The notes under the pieces are model-generated. The model was not told the DNA's origin. It worked only from the letters and a program-made list of their open reading frames with translations, and made no database searches. Source: Clostridiaceae bacterium (GTDB lineage Bacteria; Bacillota; Clostridia; Saccharofermentanales; DTU023). From it: a stretch of 60,658 nucleotides of DNA. Positions within the stretch are counted from its first letter, which is position 1. Every line of letters begins with the position of its first letter. Shown piece after piece: positions 43,535 to 53,037 of the stretch. A program made the translations under genes and the position numbers. The stretch covers positions 1-60,658 of the forward strand of contig JAAYRL010000017.1 in the NCBI GenBank assembly GCA_012518795.1. The letters run 5' to 3'.

Positions 43535-44941
43535 GTGAAATTACCGCAACTTGAAGTTTATGCTATTGAAAAAACAGGTCGTAAATCAGCATATGGCTAT
43601 TTACAACAGGATGGCAGCAGAGTGATTTTGAAGCCGAAAAAGGATTTTTCCGATCAACAAGTAATCCGTTATCTTTATGAAATTCAGATGCAGGGGATAC
43701 CTCATATCTGGGGAGAAACGAAGTATCAAGAAGAAGAATACCTAATTGCATCTTGGATTGATGGTGAACAGATAAGTGCCGTCAATTTATCGAACGATAG
43801 AATTAATCAATTAATTTTTGATGTACTTGCTTTAATTGATAGATTGCGGGTAATCACCGGAATGTACTGGTTTTTTCTTGATCTGAAACCACAACATATA
43901 ATTTTAGATTCAGCCGGACGAATCAGTTTAATAGATTTTGAACATGTTGTAGTGTGCAAAGAGAAGAATATTTTGGTAGAGAACCTTAATCAGCTTGGCA
44001 TTTCACCGATCTACAGTTCTGCAGAGCTGAAGACAGGACAATTTTCTCAACAACACCATGAATACGCATTGGCGTTAATTTGGTTGAGCCTATTGAGTAA
44101 AAAGTCTATTGAGGATTTAACAATTAAAAACAGAAAAAGAATTTTACGCCAACTTGATCCACATATTAGGTTGAGAATAGAATCCGGTTTAAGAGGTGAG
44201 GGTATTCGCAAAAAATCAAAGGGGTCAAATGCTAATTCGAAAATTGTTGAAAACCTAACAAGTGAAGAAGTCATGGAAAATACTTCGACAATTGTGGCAT
44301 ATGAAAATGATGTTTCGCAAACTACTGAAAATGGTGATTCGCATACAACTTGTCTTGTTGATTCGACAACAGCACAGAATACTTTGCAACATAAATTGCA
44401 AAGTACAGCTCAAAATATTCCTGAGCAAAATGTGATTCAAAATAGCATTCTGCAAATAGTACAAAAACACATGCAAGATAATTTACTGATAGTTTCAGAA
44501 GATTATATCTGTGGTTATAAAGAACATAGATTTTTCGAATGTTATGATTCGAAGAAACAAGAAATTGTGATGCTTACAAATATAAAATCGATTATGCTCT
44601 GTGACTGTCATGCTTTACCGATTTTGGTTAATCTAAAATTGGCTTTTCTTAACTTTGGGAATGGTGTACCTGCTACATCTGAAATATTCCAAGAAATTAA
44701 TTTGTTTTCTCATGAATTACAGACTATAAATCTATTGACTAAGAATTTAGCTTCTCATATAGTTAAAAAGTACTTTATAACTGACTTGTATATATCAAAT
44801 GAGTATCTGAATTTATGTGGTTTTCCGACTTGCAGAAATTTTGATGCTCGACAAATTCAAGAATACAAATCAGGTGAATTTGCAATTAATTCAAAATTAA
44901 GAGATAAAATTTCAGAATATAAACACAGATTATGGAGATAA
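43535..44941 (+). CDS. Protein-kinase-like fold protein of unknown function
   Basis: This 468-residue protein has an N-terminal half that looks like a eukaryotic-type kinase. A beta-3 lysine is at Lys33 (VILKPKK), and the catalytic-loop segment FFLDLKPQHIIL includes Asp116 and Lys118. The metal Asp134 is in LIDFEH (DFE instead of DFG), and GISPIYSSAELK replaces GTPxYxAPE. The HRD histidine is Leu, and the loop asparagine is His121. A Gly-rich loop is not obvious. Residues about 215-310 are a polar, probably disordered stretch. The last 150 residues are a second domain I cannot name. AGGAG precedes the GTG start. The folB-folK gene follows after 4 bases. It may be an atypical kinase or a pseudokinase. 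Confidence 0.6.
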   Translation: MKLPQLEVYAIEKTGRKSAYGYLQQDGSRVILKPKKDFSDQQVIRYLYEIQMQGIPHIWGETKYQEEEYLIASWIDGEQISAVNLSNDRINQLIFDVLALIDRLRVITGMYWFFLDLKPQHIILDSAGRISLIDFEHVVVCKEKNILVENLNQLGISPIYSSAELKTGQFSQQHHEYALALIWLSLLSKKSIEDLTIKNRKRILRQLDPHIRLRIESGLRGEGIRKKSKGSNANSKIVENLTSEEVMENTSTIVAYENDVSQTTENGDSHTTCLVDSTTAQNTLQHKLQSTAQNIPEQNVIQNSILQIVQKHMQDNLLIVSEDYICGYKEHRFFECYDSKKQEIVMLTNIKSIMLCDCHALPILVNLKLAFLNFGNGVPATSEIFQEINLFSHELQTINLLTKNLASHIVKKYFITDLYISNEYLNLCGFPTCRNFDARQIQEYKSGEFAINSKLRDKISEYKHRLWR

Positions 44942-44945
44942 GTTT

Positions 44946-45713
44946 ATGTATCAGATTATTTTAAAAGACTTGCAATTCAATTCACACATCGGTGTATTTG
45001 ATTTTGAAAAAGAACAAGGTCAAAAATTTGCAGTTGATTTGATTTTGGACATGGGATATGTAGAGGCAGCGGAGCAAGATGATCTGAATAAAACAGTTAA
45101 TTATGCTGCAATTTTCAAATTGTTGGAAAATTATTTTGCAAGATCAAGAGTCGATTTGCTGGAATATGCCTGTGGGGAGATTATTCAAGAGATTTTAGAA
45201 TTTGATTCAAGAATCCTCGGGGTTGACCTGACATTAAAAAAACCGCAAGCTCCGATTGAAGGTGATTTTGCGTATATGGCAGTCAGACAGCAACGAAAAC
45301 GCTATAATCTGGTTTACTTGAGTATTGGCAGTAATATGAATGATCCTGTTAAACAGGTAGATGATGCGGTGGAATATTTGCAGCAAATTCCGGGAATCAG
45401 TCATTTCAGATGTTCTAGCTATATCGCGACAAAACCGTGGGGCAAAACGGATCAGCCGGATTTCATCAATGCTGCTACAGAATTTATTTATCAAGGTACA
45501 CCGTTTGAGTTATTGCGTGCCTGTCAACAGATTGAAAATAATATGGGCAGAACCAGAGTTGAAAAATGGGGACCACGTTTAATAGATATTGATATAATCT
45601 TTTTTGGCGATTTAGAAATTAATCATCCTGAATTAATAATTCCTCATCCATATTTCCGAGAAAGAGATTTTGTGATGGACCCGATTATGGAATTGAAACG
45701 ACAAGCGAAATAG
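44946..45713 (+). CDS. folB-folK: Bifunctional dihydroneopterin aldolase / HPPK
   Basis: This 255-residue fusion covers two successive folate steps. Residues 1-115 are FolB: ILKDLQFNSHIGVFDFEKEQ at the start, then TVNYAAIF and the LLEYACGEIIQEI helix. Residues about 124-255 are FolK: VYLSIGSNMNDPVKQVDDAV, then ATKPWGKTDQPDFINAA and GPRLIDIDIIFFGD (the HPPK signature), ending in IPHPYFRERDFVMDP. Together they turn dihydroneopterin into the pyrophosphorylated pterin used by FolP. FolB-FolK fusions are common in Bacillota. Other folate genes (folE, folP) are not adjacent. GAGATAAG lies before the ATG. Confidence 0.95.
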   Translation: MYQIILKDLQFNSHIGVFDFEKEQGQKFAVDLILDMGYVEAAEQDDLNKTVNYAAIFKLLENYFARSRVDLLEYACGEIIQEILEFDSRILGVDLTLKKPQAPIEGDFAYMAVRQQRKRYNLVYLSIGSNMNDPVKQVDDAVEYLQQIPGISHFRCSSYIATKPWGKTDQPDFINAATEFIYQGTPFELLRACQQIENNMGRTRVEKWGPRLIDIDIIFFGDLEINHPELIIPHPYFRERDFVMDPIMELKRQAK

Positions 45714-45769
45714 TGAAATACGATGATAGATGATAAACTATGATTTAAATTCAGTTGGAGGAAATAATA

Positions 45770-46570
45770 TTGAGCGAAAAATTTACATTGTATGGCTATA
45801 ATAATCTTACAAAAAGCTTAAGTTTTAATATTTATGATGTATGTTATGCCGCTACAAAACAGGAAAAAGAAGATTATACAGCTTATATAGACGAGCAATA
45901 TAATTCCGAACGCCTAACCTCAATCTTATTAGAAGTTACAAAAATGATCGGAGCCCATGTCCTGAATATTTCGAAACAGGACTATGATCCTTCAGGTGCA
46001 TCTGTAAATATTTTAATTGCTGATGATAAATTAGAATATGATTTAATTGACAGTTCGAATAATTTGGGTACAGTTGACGGTCAACGTTTAATTCATGCTC
46101 ATTTGGATAAAAGTCATCTCACGGTTCATACATTTCCTGAAAGTCATCCGAACAAAAATATTTCCACTTTCAGAGTGGATATCGATGTTGCCACTTGCGG
46201 TAAAGTATCACCACTCAATACTTTGGATTTTTTAATTTCGCAATTTGAATCTGATATTATGACTTTGGATTACCGGGTCAGAGGCTTTACACGTGATAAA
46301 GACGGTCAAAAAATATTTATTGATCACGACATTACTTCAATTCAAGATTATATAAGTAATCAGACTTTGGAAGCTTACGATGCTACAGATATTAATGTGT
46401 ATCAAGCGAACATATTTCATACAAAAATGAAAATAAAGGATATTGATTTGCCCCATTATTTATTTAATAAAGATTATGCAAATTTATCCACAGAGAAAAA
46501 AGAAGCAATCTATATGTCTTTGAAAAAAGAAATGCTCGAAATCTATAGTGGAATAAATATCTACGGTTAG
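45770..46570 (+). CDS. speD: S-adenosylmethionine decarboxylase proenzyme
   Basis: This 266-residue protein supplies decarboxylated SAM, the aminopropyl donor for SpeE. It has the long bacterial form (E. coli-like, 264 residues). The start TLYGYNNLTKSLSFNIYDVC matches the family. Self-cleavage should occur before Ser115 in LDKSHLTVHTFPESHP, giving the pyruvoyl cofactor. GGAGGA lies 7 bases before TTG at 45770, which gives the usual N-terminus. TTG at 45755 lies before the ribosome binding site and was rejected. It is the first gene of the polyamine set. Confidence 0.95.
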   Translation: MSEKFTLYGYNNLTKSLSFNIYDVCYAATKQEKEDYTAYIDEQYNSERLTSILLEVTKMIGAHVLNISKQDYDPSGASVNILIADDKLEYDLIDSSNNLGTVDGQRLIHAHLDKSHLTVHTFPESHPNKNISTFRVDIDVATCGKVSPLNTLDFLISQFESDIMTLDYRVRGFTRDKDGQKIFIDHDITSIQDYISNQTLEAYDATDINVYQANIFHTKMKIKDIDLPHYLFNKDYANLSTEKKEAIYMSLKKEMLEIYSGINIYG

Positions 46571-46623
46571 ATGTTTTTACTTGGTGTCAAGCGACTGAAT
46601 ATAGTTTAGTGGAATAAATATTA

Positions 46624-48093
46624 ATGATAAGAGAGTATCAATTAAATCAAGAAAAAGCACCTCTATATAATGCTTTGTCGGAATATCGCAAACAGAGAAT
46701 GGTTTCATTTGATGTGCCGGGGCATAAGCAAGGCAGAGGCAATCCCGAGCTGACTGAATTTTTAGGGAAATATGCGATGTCGGTTGACGTCAATTCAATG
46801 AAAATGCTTGACAACTTAATCCATCCTGTCGGTGTAATAAAAGAAGCACAAGAATTGGCTGCCGATGCATTTGGTGCGTACTCGGCATTTTTTATGACTA
46901 ACGGCACTACTTCCGCTGTTCAAGCGATGGTGTTGGCTACGGTTAATCCGGGTGAAAAAATTATCATGCCGCGAAATGTGCATCGTTCAGCAATTAATGC
47001 TCTGATTTTGGCACGGGCAATTCCGGTTTATGTAGATCCCGGAGTTAACGAAAAATTAGGTATTCCTTTAGGAATGTCAATCGAAAATATCAAAAAGGCA
47101 ATTCAGGAAAATCCGGATGCAAAAGCAATCTTGGTCAATAATCCGACATATTACGGAATATGTCCTAATTTAAGAGCAATTGTTATGCTGGCGCATCAAG
47201 CCGGTATGAAAGTATTGGTAGATGAAGCTCACGGCACACATTTTTATTTTGAAAAAAGCGGACCGGTTTCTGCAATGGATGCCGGTGCGGATTTGGCAGC
47301 GATCAGCACTCATAAAACAGGGGGGTCTTTGACTCAAAGTTCTATTTTGTTAAGTGGGCCGGGAATGGCTGATGAACAAGGCTATTTGAGACAAATTATC
47401 AACTTGACGCTGACTACGAGTTCTTCTTATCTTCTATTGTCTTCACTCGATATTACAAGAAAATATCTCGCGCTTCAGGGTGAGAATATTTATCAGAGAG
47501 TATTGGAATATGCGCATTATGCCAGAAAAGAAATTAATAATATCGGTGGCTTTTATGCTTTCGGCAAAGCTGAAATCGATCATGATGCATTTTATGATTT
47601 TGACAATACCAAATTATCGATTCATACACGGGATATCGGTTTGGCAGGAATTGAAGTCTATGATATTTTACGTGATGAATATCAGATTCAGGTTGAATTT
47701 GGAGATTTAGGCAATGTTTTAGCAATTCTTTCGATCGGTGATCGCCCAGTGGCAATAGAAAGACTTTTAGCTGCATTATCCGATATAAAAAGACGTTACG
47801 GGAAAAAAGCCGATCAAATAACAGTAAATGAATATAATCAACCGAAAGTTGTGATGTCTCCTGCAGAAGCTTTTTATGCAAAATCAAAACAAATTCCATT
47901 AGATCAAACTATTGGAAAAGTTTGTACTGAATTCGTGATGTGCTATCCGCCCGGAATTCCGATTTTGGCACCGGGAGAAGAAATAACTGCAGAAGTACTT
48001 GAATATATTAATTATGCTAAAGAAAAAGGCAGCTCAATGACAGGTGCCGAAGATCTTGCAACAGAAAAACTCAATGTAATTGATCAATTGTAA
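46624..48093 (+). CDS. speA: Arginine (ornithine/lysine) decarboxylase, fold type I
   Basis: This 489-residue PLP enzyme is of the short Orn/Lys/Arg decarboxylase group, like B. subtilis SpeA. The PLP lysine is Lys231 in ISTHKTGGSLTQSS, and DEAHGTHFYF holds the cofactor Asp. FMTNGTTSAVQAMV is the usual phosphate region, and the VPGHKQGRG start is also typical. Arginine is the likely substrate, because agmatinase is encoded downstream in the same run. The gap from speD is 53 bases and holds no good ribosome binding site, although TGGAATAAA is present. Confidence 0.93.
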   Translation: MIREYQLNQEKAPLYNALSEYRKQRMVSFDVPGHKQGRGNPELTEFLGKYAMSVDVNSMKMLDNLIHPVGVIKEAQELAADAFGAYSAFFMTNGTTSAVQAMVLATVNPGEKIIMPRNVHRSAINALILARAIPVYVDPGVNEKLGIPLGMSIENIKKAIQENPDAKAILVNNPTYYGICPNLRAIVMLAHQAGMKVLVDEAHGTHFYFEKSGPVSAMDAGADLAAISTHKTGGSLTQSSILLSGPGMADEQGYLRQIINLTLTTSSSYLLLSSLDITRKYLALQGENIYQRVLEYAHYARKEINNIGGFYAFGKAEIDHDAFYDFDNTKLSIHTRDIGLAGIEVYDILRDEYQIQVEFGDLGNVLAILSIGDRPVAIERLLAALSDIKRRYGKKADQITVNEYNQPKVVMSPAEAFYAKSKQIPLDQTIGKVCTEFVMCYPPGIPILAPGEEITAEVLEYINYAKEKGSSMTGAEDLATEKLNVIDQL

Positions 48094-48116
48094 CCTGAGA
48101 TTTCAGGGAGGATTTT

Positions 48117-48980
48117 ATGACTATGTGGTTTACTGAAAATCATACAAAGGATGTCTATTTTGCATTTAAAGCAAAACAGCTGTTCTCAACCAGAAGTGAT
48201 TTTCAACAAATTGATATATATCAAACTAAAGATTTTGGCAAAGTTCTTGTGATGGATGAACGAATTATGCTGACCGAAAAAGATGAAAAAATATATCACG
48301 AAATGATTGTTCATGTACCGTTAGCCGTTCATCCGGATGCAGAAGATGTGCTGATTATCGGTGGTGGTGATGGCGGGGCATTACGTGAATTACAACGTTA
48401 TCCCGGTATCAAAAGCATTGATATGGTCGAAATAGACTCAGCAGTTCCGGAAGTAGCACAACGTTTTTTGCCTGAAATAACGGGAGATTTTCTAGATTCA
48501 CGCTTTACACTGATGATTGCTGACGGTTTGAAATATGTCAGAACTACTGAGAAAAAATACGATTTAATTATTGTCGATTCAACGGATCCGTTCGGACCTG
48601 GTGAAAGTTTGTTTACTCGAGAATTTTACGGTAATTGTTTTGATATTTTATGTGCTGACGGTCTGTTGATTAATCAACATGAAAGCCCTTATTACAAGTC
48701 AGATGCACGTGAGGTTAAATCGATATATGAGAAAACGAATACAATCTTTCCGATTGTCAAATTATATCAGGCACATATTCCGACTTATCCGTCAGGTCAT
48801 TGGTTATTCGGATTTATGTCGAAAAGATATGATCCGTTAGAGGATTTGCAAGCTGAAAGATGGTTGAAACTGGGATTAGATACCTATTATTATAATTTAG
48901 CTTTGCATCGTGGAAGCTTTGCTTTACCAAATTATGTCCTGGATTTAATTGGCAAAAAACAAAATATCGCAAATAGTTAA
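48117..48980 (+). CDS. speE: Spermidine synthase
   Basis: This 287-residue aminopropyltransferase joins putrescine with decarboxylated SAM. The opening WFTENHTKDVYFAFKAKQLF and the GKVLVMDERIMLTEKDEKIY segment are characteristic. The SAM-binding region is VLIIGGGDGGALRELQRYPG, and the DSTDPFGPGESLFTREFY loop holds the catalytic Asp. GGGAGGA precedes the ATG. It lies between the decarboxylase and agmatinase genes. Confidence 0.97.
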   Translation: MTMWFTENHTKDVYFAFKAKQLFSTRSDFQQIDIYQTKDFGKVLVMDERIMLTEKDEKIYHEMIVHVPLAVHPDAEDVLIIGGGDGGALRELQRYPGIKSIDMVEIDSAVPEVAQRFLPEITGDFLDSRFTLMIADGLKYVRTTEKKYDLIIVDSTDPFGPGESLFTREFYGNCFDILCADGLLINQHESPYYKSDAREVKSIYEKTNTIFPIVKLYQAHIPTYPSGHWLFGFMSKRYDPLEDLQAERWLKLGLDTYYYNLALHRGSFALPNYVLDLIGKKQNIANS

Positions 48981-49051
48981 AGTAGTATAACTTATCGATA
49001 AGAAGTTGATCATTAACAAGAAACAATAATACAATAATTAATGGAGAAAAT

Positions 49052-49915
49052 ATGTTAACCAACCATACAAAATTTTTCGGATATGACTATAGTTTAGAAC
49101 AAGCTGATCTGGCAATATTTGGAGCTCCTTTTGACAGCACAACTTCAAACAGGCCGGGAACGCGTTTTGCACCTGCTTTGATGCGACTGGATTCGATTAA
49201 TTTAGAAACCTATAGTCCATATCAAAAAATTGATCTTACGGAGATAAAAGTTGCCGATATAGGTGATTTGGAATTGGCTTTCGGCAATGCCGAAAAAGTA
49301 TTGGCAGATATTTATACACAAACAAAAGAAATTTTGGTTTCTGCTAAAATACCGATTATGCTTGGCGGTGAACATTTACTGACTCTGGGGGCAGTGAGGG
49401 CCGTCTATGAAGCATACCCTGATTTGAACCTGATTCATCTGGATGCCCATGCCGATTTACGCGAAGAATATCTGGGTGAAGAATTATCTCATGCTACAAT
49501 AATGCGACATTGCTGTAATCTGCTGCCGCCAAAGACCATTCATTCTTTCGGTGTCAGATCCGGCTTGCGTGAAGAATTTGAATTTGCCGCGGAAAATTTA
49601 AATTTTCATCCTTTTGAATTAGATCATATGCAAGATATAGCAAACATAGTCAGAGATAAACCGATCTATGTGACAATTGATCTTGATGTTTTAGATCCTG
49701 CCTTTTTCCCGGGAACCGGAACCCCTGAACCGGGAGGGGTAACTTTTAAGGAATTACTGGATAATCTTCTGTACTTAAGGAACTTGAATATAGTCGGTTT
49801 TGATATCGTAGAATTATGTCCGCCGGAAGATTTAACAGGAATTTCCTCTGCTGCAGCCTGCAAAGTCTTGCGTGAGATGTTAATAATTGCAGGAAATGCT
49901 AAAAATAGCTTATAA
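49052..49915 (+). CDS. speB: Agmatinase
   Basis: This 287-residue ureohydrolase converts agmatine to putrescine and urea. The binuclear manganese site motifs are LGGEHLLTLG, LIHLDAHADLREEYLG, and YVTIDLDVLDPAFFPGTGTP. EEYLGEELSHATIMRH is typical of agmatinase rather than arginase. AATGGAG precedes the ATG. It completes the arginine to agmatine to putrescine to spermidine route encoded in this cluster. Confidence 0.96.
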   Translation: MLTNHTKFFGYDYSLEQADLAIFGAPFDSTTSNRPGTRFAPALMRLDSINLETYSPYQKIDLTEIKVADIGDLELAFGNAEKVLADIYTQTKEILVSAKIPIMLGGEHLLTLGAVRAVYEAYPDLNLIHLDAHADLREEYLGEELSHATIMRHCCNLLPPKTIHSFGVRSGLREEFEFAAENLNFHPFELDHMQDIANIVRDKPIYVTIDLDVLDPAFFPGTGTPEPGGVTFKELLDNLLYLRNLNIVGFDIVELCPPEDLTGISSAAACKVLREMLIIAGNAKNSL

Positions 49916-49975
49916 TATAATATTGTGATTGAAGCTTAATGATTGTTGATAAAGCTCATCTATGAGGAGGTCATT

Positions 49976-51604
49976 GTGACAAAAGATACTTTTTATATTA
50001 CTACACCCATTTATTATCCGAGTGGTCGTCTGACTATCGGTAACTCATATACAACGGTAGCTGCCGATACAATTGCCCGATACCACAGACTGCGCGGTGC
50101 TGATGTAATGTTTTTGACCGGAACGGATGAACATGGTCAAAAATTACAGCAAGCTGCCGAAGAAAATGGTCTCAAGCCTCAAGAATACGTAGACAAAATG
50201 GTTGTTGGAATTAAAGATTTATGGCAACTTTTGAACATTTCATATGACGAATTTATTCGTACGACTGACGAACATCATGTTAAAGCTGTACAAAAAATAT
50301 TTACCAGATTATATGAACAAGGTGATATCTATTTAGATGAATATGAGGGAAATTATTGTACACCTTGTGAATCTTTTTGGACTGATTCTCAACTGGTCGA
50401 CGGTAAATGTCCGGATTGTGGACGAGAAGTACATAAGATGAAAGAGGAATCTTATTTCTTCAAAATGTCGAAATATCAGGACCGGCTTTTGGCACATATT
50501 GAATCACATCCCGATTTTATCCAACCAGCCAGCAGAGCAAAAGAAATGGTCAATAATTTCTTGAAACCGGGACTTGATGATCTTGCTGTTTCGAGAACTT
50601 CTTTTGATTGGGGGGTGCCGGTACCGTTCAATGAAAAACATGTAATTTATGTTTGGTTTGATGCGGTTTGCAATTATATTACTGCAATGGGTTATCCGGA
50701 CAAGCCTGATAATATGAATAAATTCTGGCCGGCCGATATCCATTTGGTAGGCAAAGATATCGTCAGATTTCATACGATTATTTGGCCGATTATTTTGTTG
50801 GCATTGGATGTTGAACTTCCGAAGCAAGTCTTTGGCCATGGTTGGCTTTTGATGAAAGGCGGCAAGCTTTCCAAGTCGAAATTAAGTGAAAGTGAAGAAC
50901 GCTATATTGTAGATCCGGTTGTTCTAAGCAAACTATATGGTGTTGATGCAATCCGTTACTTTTTATTGCGTGAGATTGCTTTCGGTGCTGATGGGAATTT
51001 TTCCAATGAAGCGATGATACTGAGAATCAACAGTGACTTGGCAAATGACCTGGGCAATTTATTGTCACGTACAATCAGTATGATCATGAAATATTTTCCC
51101 GAGGGTTTACCTGAAACGGGTGAAACCGATCCCTTAGATCAAGAAATTAGAGATTTAGCGGATCAGGTATACAGGAATGTAGAGGAAAGTTTTACTAAAC
51201 TCTTCTTATCCGATGCATTGACTGCAATTTGGGATCTGATCGGACGCTGCAATAAGTATATTGACCAAACAATGCCTTGGGCTTTGTCAAAAGATGAAAC
51301 GAAGCAAGCCCGCCTGGCAGAGGTTCTTTATACATTGGCGGATACTTTGCAACGTATAGCGATTATGATTGCACCTTTTATGCCGCAAACTTCAGATAAA
51401 ATGTTTGCAGGTTTAGGTTGTGATCTGAAATATAGCAATGAATGTAATATCACTTGGGATATGGCAGGCAAATCTGCACAGTATCCGCGCGGAATAAAAG
51501 CTAAAAAAACAGATGTTCTGTTCCCGCGCATTGATGAAGCTGAAAACATGGAGAAATTCAAAAAACTGTCTGCTGATCTTGATGCCAAATTAGCAGGCGA
51601 ATAG
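49976..51604 (+). CDS. metG: Methionyl-tRNA synthetase, short form
   Basis: This 542-residue class I synthetase charges tRNA-Met. The opening FYITTPIYYPSGRLTIGNSY carries the HIGH-equivalent. The zinc knuckle region has CTPC and CPDC pairs. KMSKS reads KLSKS in MKGGKLSKSK. There is no C-terminal tRNA-binding (EMAP-like) domain, so it ends about 100 residues before the long form. The chosen start is GTG at 49976, with GAGGAGG 5 bases upstream. TTG at 49943 is rejected, because the ribosome binding site lies after it. No T-box leader is seen. Confidence 0.96.
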   Translation: MTKDTFYITTPIYYPSGRLTIGNSYTTVAADTIARYHRLRGADVMFLTGTDEHGQKLQQAAEENGLKPQEYVDKMVVGIKDLWQLLNISYDEFIRTTDEHHVKAVQKIFTRLYEQGDIYLDEYEGNYCTPCESFWTDSQLVDGKCPDCGREVHKMKEESYFFKMSKYQDRLLAHIESHPDFIQPASRAKEMVNNFLKPGLDDLAVSRTSFDWGVPVPFNEKHVIYVWFDAVCNYITAMGYPDKPDNMNKFWPADIHLVGKDIVRFHTIIWPIILLALDVELPKQVFGHGWLLMKGGKLSKSKLSESEERYIVDPVVLSKLYGVDAIRYFLLREIAFGADGNFSNEAMILRINSDLANDLGNLLSRTISMIMKYFPEGLPETGETDPLDQEIRDLADQVYRNVEESFTKLFLSDALTAIWDLIGRCNKYIDQTMPWALSKDETKQARLAEVLYTLADTLQRIAIMIAPFMPQTSDKMFAGLGCDLKYSNECNITWDMAGKSAQYPRGIKAKKTDVLFPRIDEAENMEKFKKLSADLDAKLAGE

Positions 51605-51669
51605 TAATAAGACTGTATAAAACAAGGATTGATATTGGCTGATTAAAGTTATTGAGGCAGGTGCTCAAA

Positions 51670-52494
51670 TTGTCTAATTTAACGTGGTTTGATACACATT
51701 GTCATTTGCAGGATAAGGCTTTTGCTGCAGACCGGGCTCAAGTTTTCCAAAGAGCAAAAGAAGAAGGCGTGGAATATATTTTGTTATCCACATCTTATTT
51801 GGAAGATTCGAGAGCAGCGGCGGAACTTGCATTACAATATGAAAATGTATATTGTTCGATGGGTTTTCATCCACATGATACGAAAAGGTGGAATGCAAAT
51901 TCTGCGCAGAAGCTGAAAAATCTTTATCAGAAAACAGAAATTCAGGCAAAAAAAATGGATAGAGCAAATCCGATTGTTGCTATAGGAGAAATCGGACTTG
52001 ACTATTATAGAGATCTTTCGCCACGCAATGTTCAGCAACAAGTATTTCGTGAACAACTGTTATTAGCTTATGAATTGCAGTTGCCGGTCATAATCCATGA
52101 AAGAGAAGCTTTTCAAGCCAGTTATGAAATATTGCGCTGGGCATATGAACAAGGATTTTTGCAAAAAGAAGCCGGTGTAGCACATTGTTTTTCTGGTAGC
52201 TGGGAGAGTGCACAATTGATGTTGGCTTTAGGTTTTGTAATTGGACTGGATGGTCCGGTTACCTATAAGAATGCTAAACGACCAAAAGAAATTGCCCGGA
52301 AAATTTCTTTGGATAAATTATTATTGGAAACCGATGCTCCATATTTGACACCCGAACCCAAGCGTGGCAAACGAAATGAATCAGCTTATTTACCGTATAT
52401 AGGACAGGAAATTGCTACATTACGTTCAGAAGAGCTTAAAATAATTGCTGAACAGACTACAGCTAATGGGAAAAGGGTATTCAATATTAAATAA
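51670..52494 (+). CDS. tatD: TatD family metal-dependent DNase/hydrolase
   Basis: This 274-residue TIM-barrel hydrolase usually follows metG in Bacillota, as here. The metal ligands are His-x-His in DTHCHLQD, Glu in IGEIGLDYYRDLSP, His in LPVIIHEREA and His in VAHCFSGSWESA. The LLETDAPYLTPEPKRGKRNE end is typical. The start is uncertain. TTG at 51670 follows AGGCAGG with 8-base spacing. TTG at 51652 or GTG at 51661 would add 3-6 residues. Confidence 0.94.
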   Translation: MSNLTWFDTHCHLQDKAFAADRAQVFQRAKEEGVEYILLSTSYLEDSRAAAELALQYENVYCSMGFHPHDTKRWNANSAQKLKNLYQKTEIQAKKMDRANPIVAIGEIGLDYYRDLSPRNVQQQVFREQLLLAYELQLPVIIHEREAFQASYEILRWAYEQGFLQKEAGVAHCFSGSWESAQLMLALGFVIGLDGPVTYKNAKRPKEIARKISLDKLLLETDAPYLTPEPKRGKRNESAYLPYIGQEIATLRSEELKIIAEQTTANGKRVFNIK

Positions 52495-52506
52495 GAATGG
52501 AATGTT

Positions 52507-52941
52507 ATGAATAATCAAAACGAAAAAAAAGAATATAATATTGCAGCGGTACCTGCAACTGAAGTTAAACAATATACGTTCGGTTCTGAAAATGAATTGG
52601 AAAAAAGCAATCAAGTAAAACAGAATCCGCGCAACAGAAAGCGAAGATCGTCAAATAAACGTAATCAACAAAACAAAAACCAAACCGGAAAAAGAACTGC
52701 CGGACGCCAGACGGCGAAAACGGATAGTAGTGATAATACAGGAAAACCCGTTGGGAAAACGACATCCGGTAAGCAGCAAGTTTTTCAGAAACAACGCAAA
52801 AAAAATAAAAGCAAAAGAAATCTGCAAAGCAGTGTACAAGTGAAGCTGATTGAAACAGCTGCTGATGTCAAAAAAGACAATCAAAGAATCGAAAAAGAGA
52901 TTATGCTGGACATTAAAGAAATCAGCAGAATTGAAATTTAA
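52507..52941 (+). CDS. Highly basic, low-complexity protein of unknown function
   Basis: This 144-residue protein has no family I recognise. Residues about 38-108 are dominated by Lys, Arg, Asn, Gln, Ser and Gly and look disordered. The only ordered-looking parts are a short start (YNIAAVPATEVKQYTFG) and a C-terminal helix (IEKEIMLDIKEISRIEI). Such composition suggests nucleic-acid or ribosome contact (inference). It begins 12 bases after tatD with AATGGAATG upstream and stops 28 bases before the rpmH promoter. Its codon use does not look unusual. Confidence 0.6.
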   Translation: MNNQNEKKEYNIAAVPATEVKQYTFGSENELEKSNQVKQNPRNRKRRSSNKRNQQNKNQTGKRTAGRQTAKTDSSDNTGKPVGKTTSGKQQVFQKQRKKNKSKRNLQSSVQVKLIETAADVKKDNQRIEKEIMLDIKEISRIEI

Positions 52942-52968
52942 AACCTTAAATACCGGAAATTGTTATAT

Positions 52969-52997
52969 TTGACTTGCAAGTAACCAACTTGTATAAT
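52969..52997 (+). promoter_or_regulatory. Sigma-A promoter of rpmH
   Basis: TTGACT (52969-52974), 17 bases, then TATAAT (52992-52997), 41 bases before the rpmH start. It is one of the strongest promoter matches in the window. Confidence 0.9.
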
Positions 52998-53037
52998 CTT
53001 AAAGCTGAACGAACAAGACTTTGGGAGGTGATTAAAA

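Noticed and set aside
46484-46492. Consensus DnaA box TTATCCACA
   Set aside because: It is a single copy inside the speD coding region with no other boxes nearby, so it is most likely a chance match.
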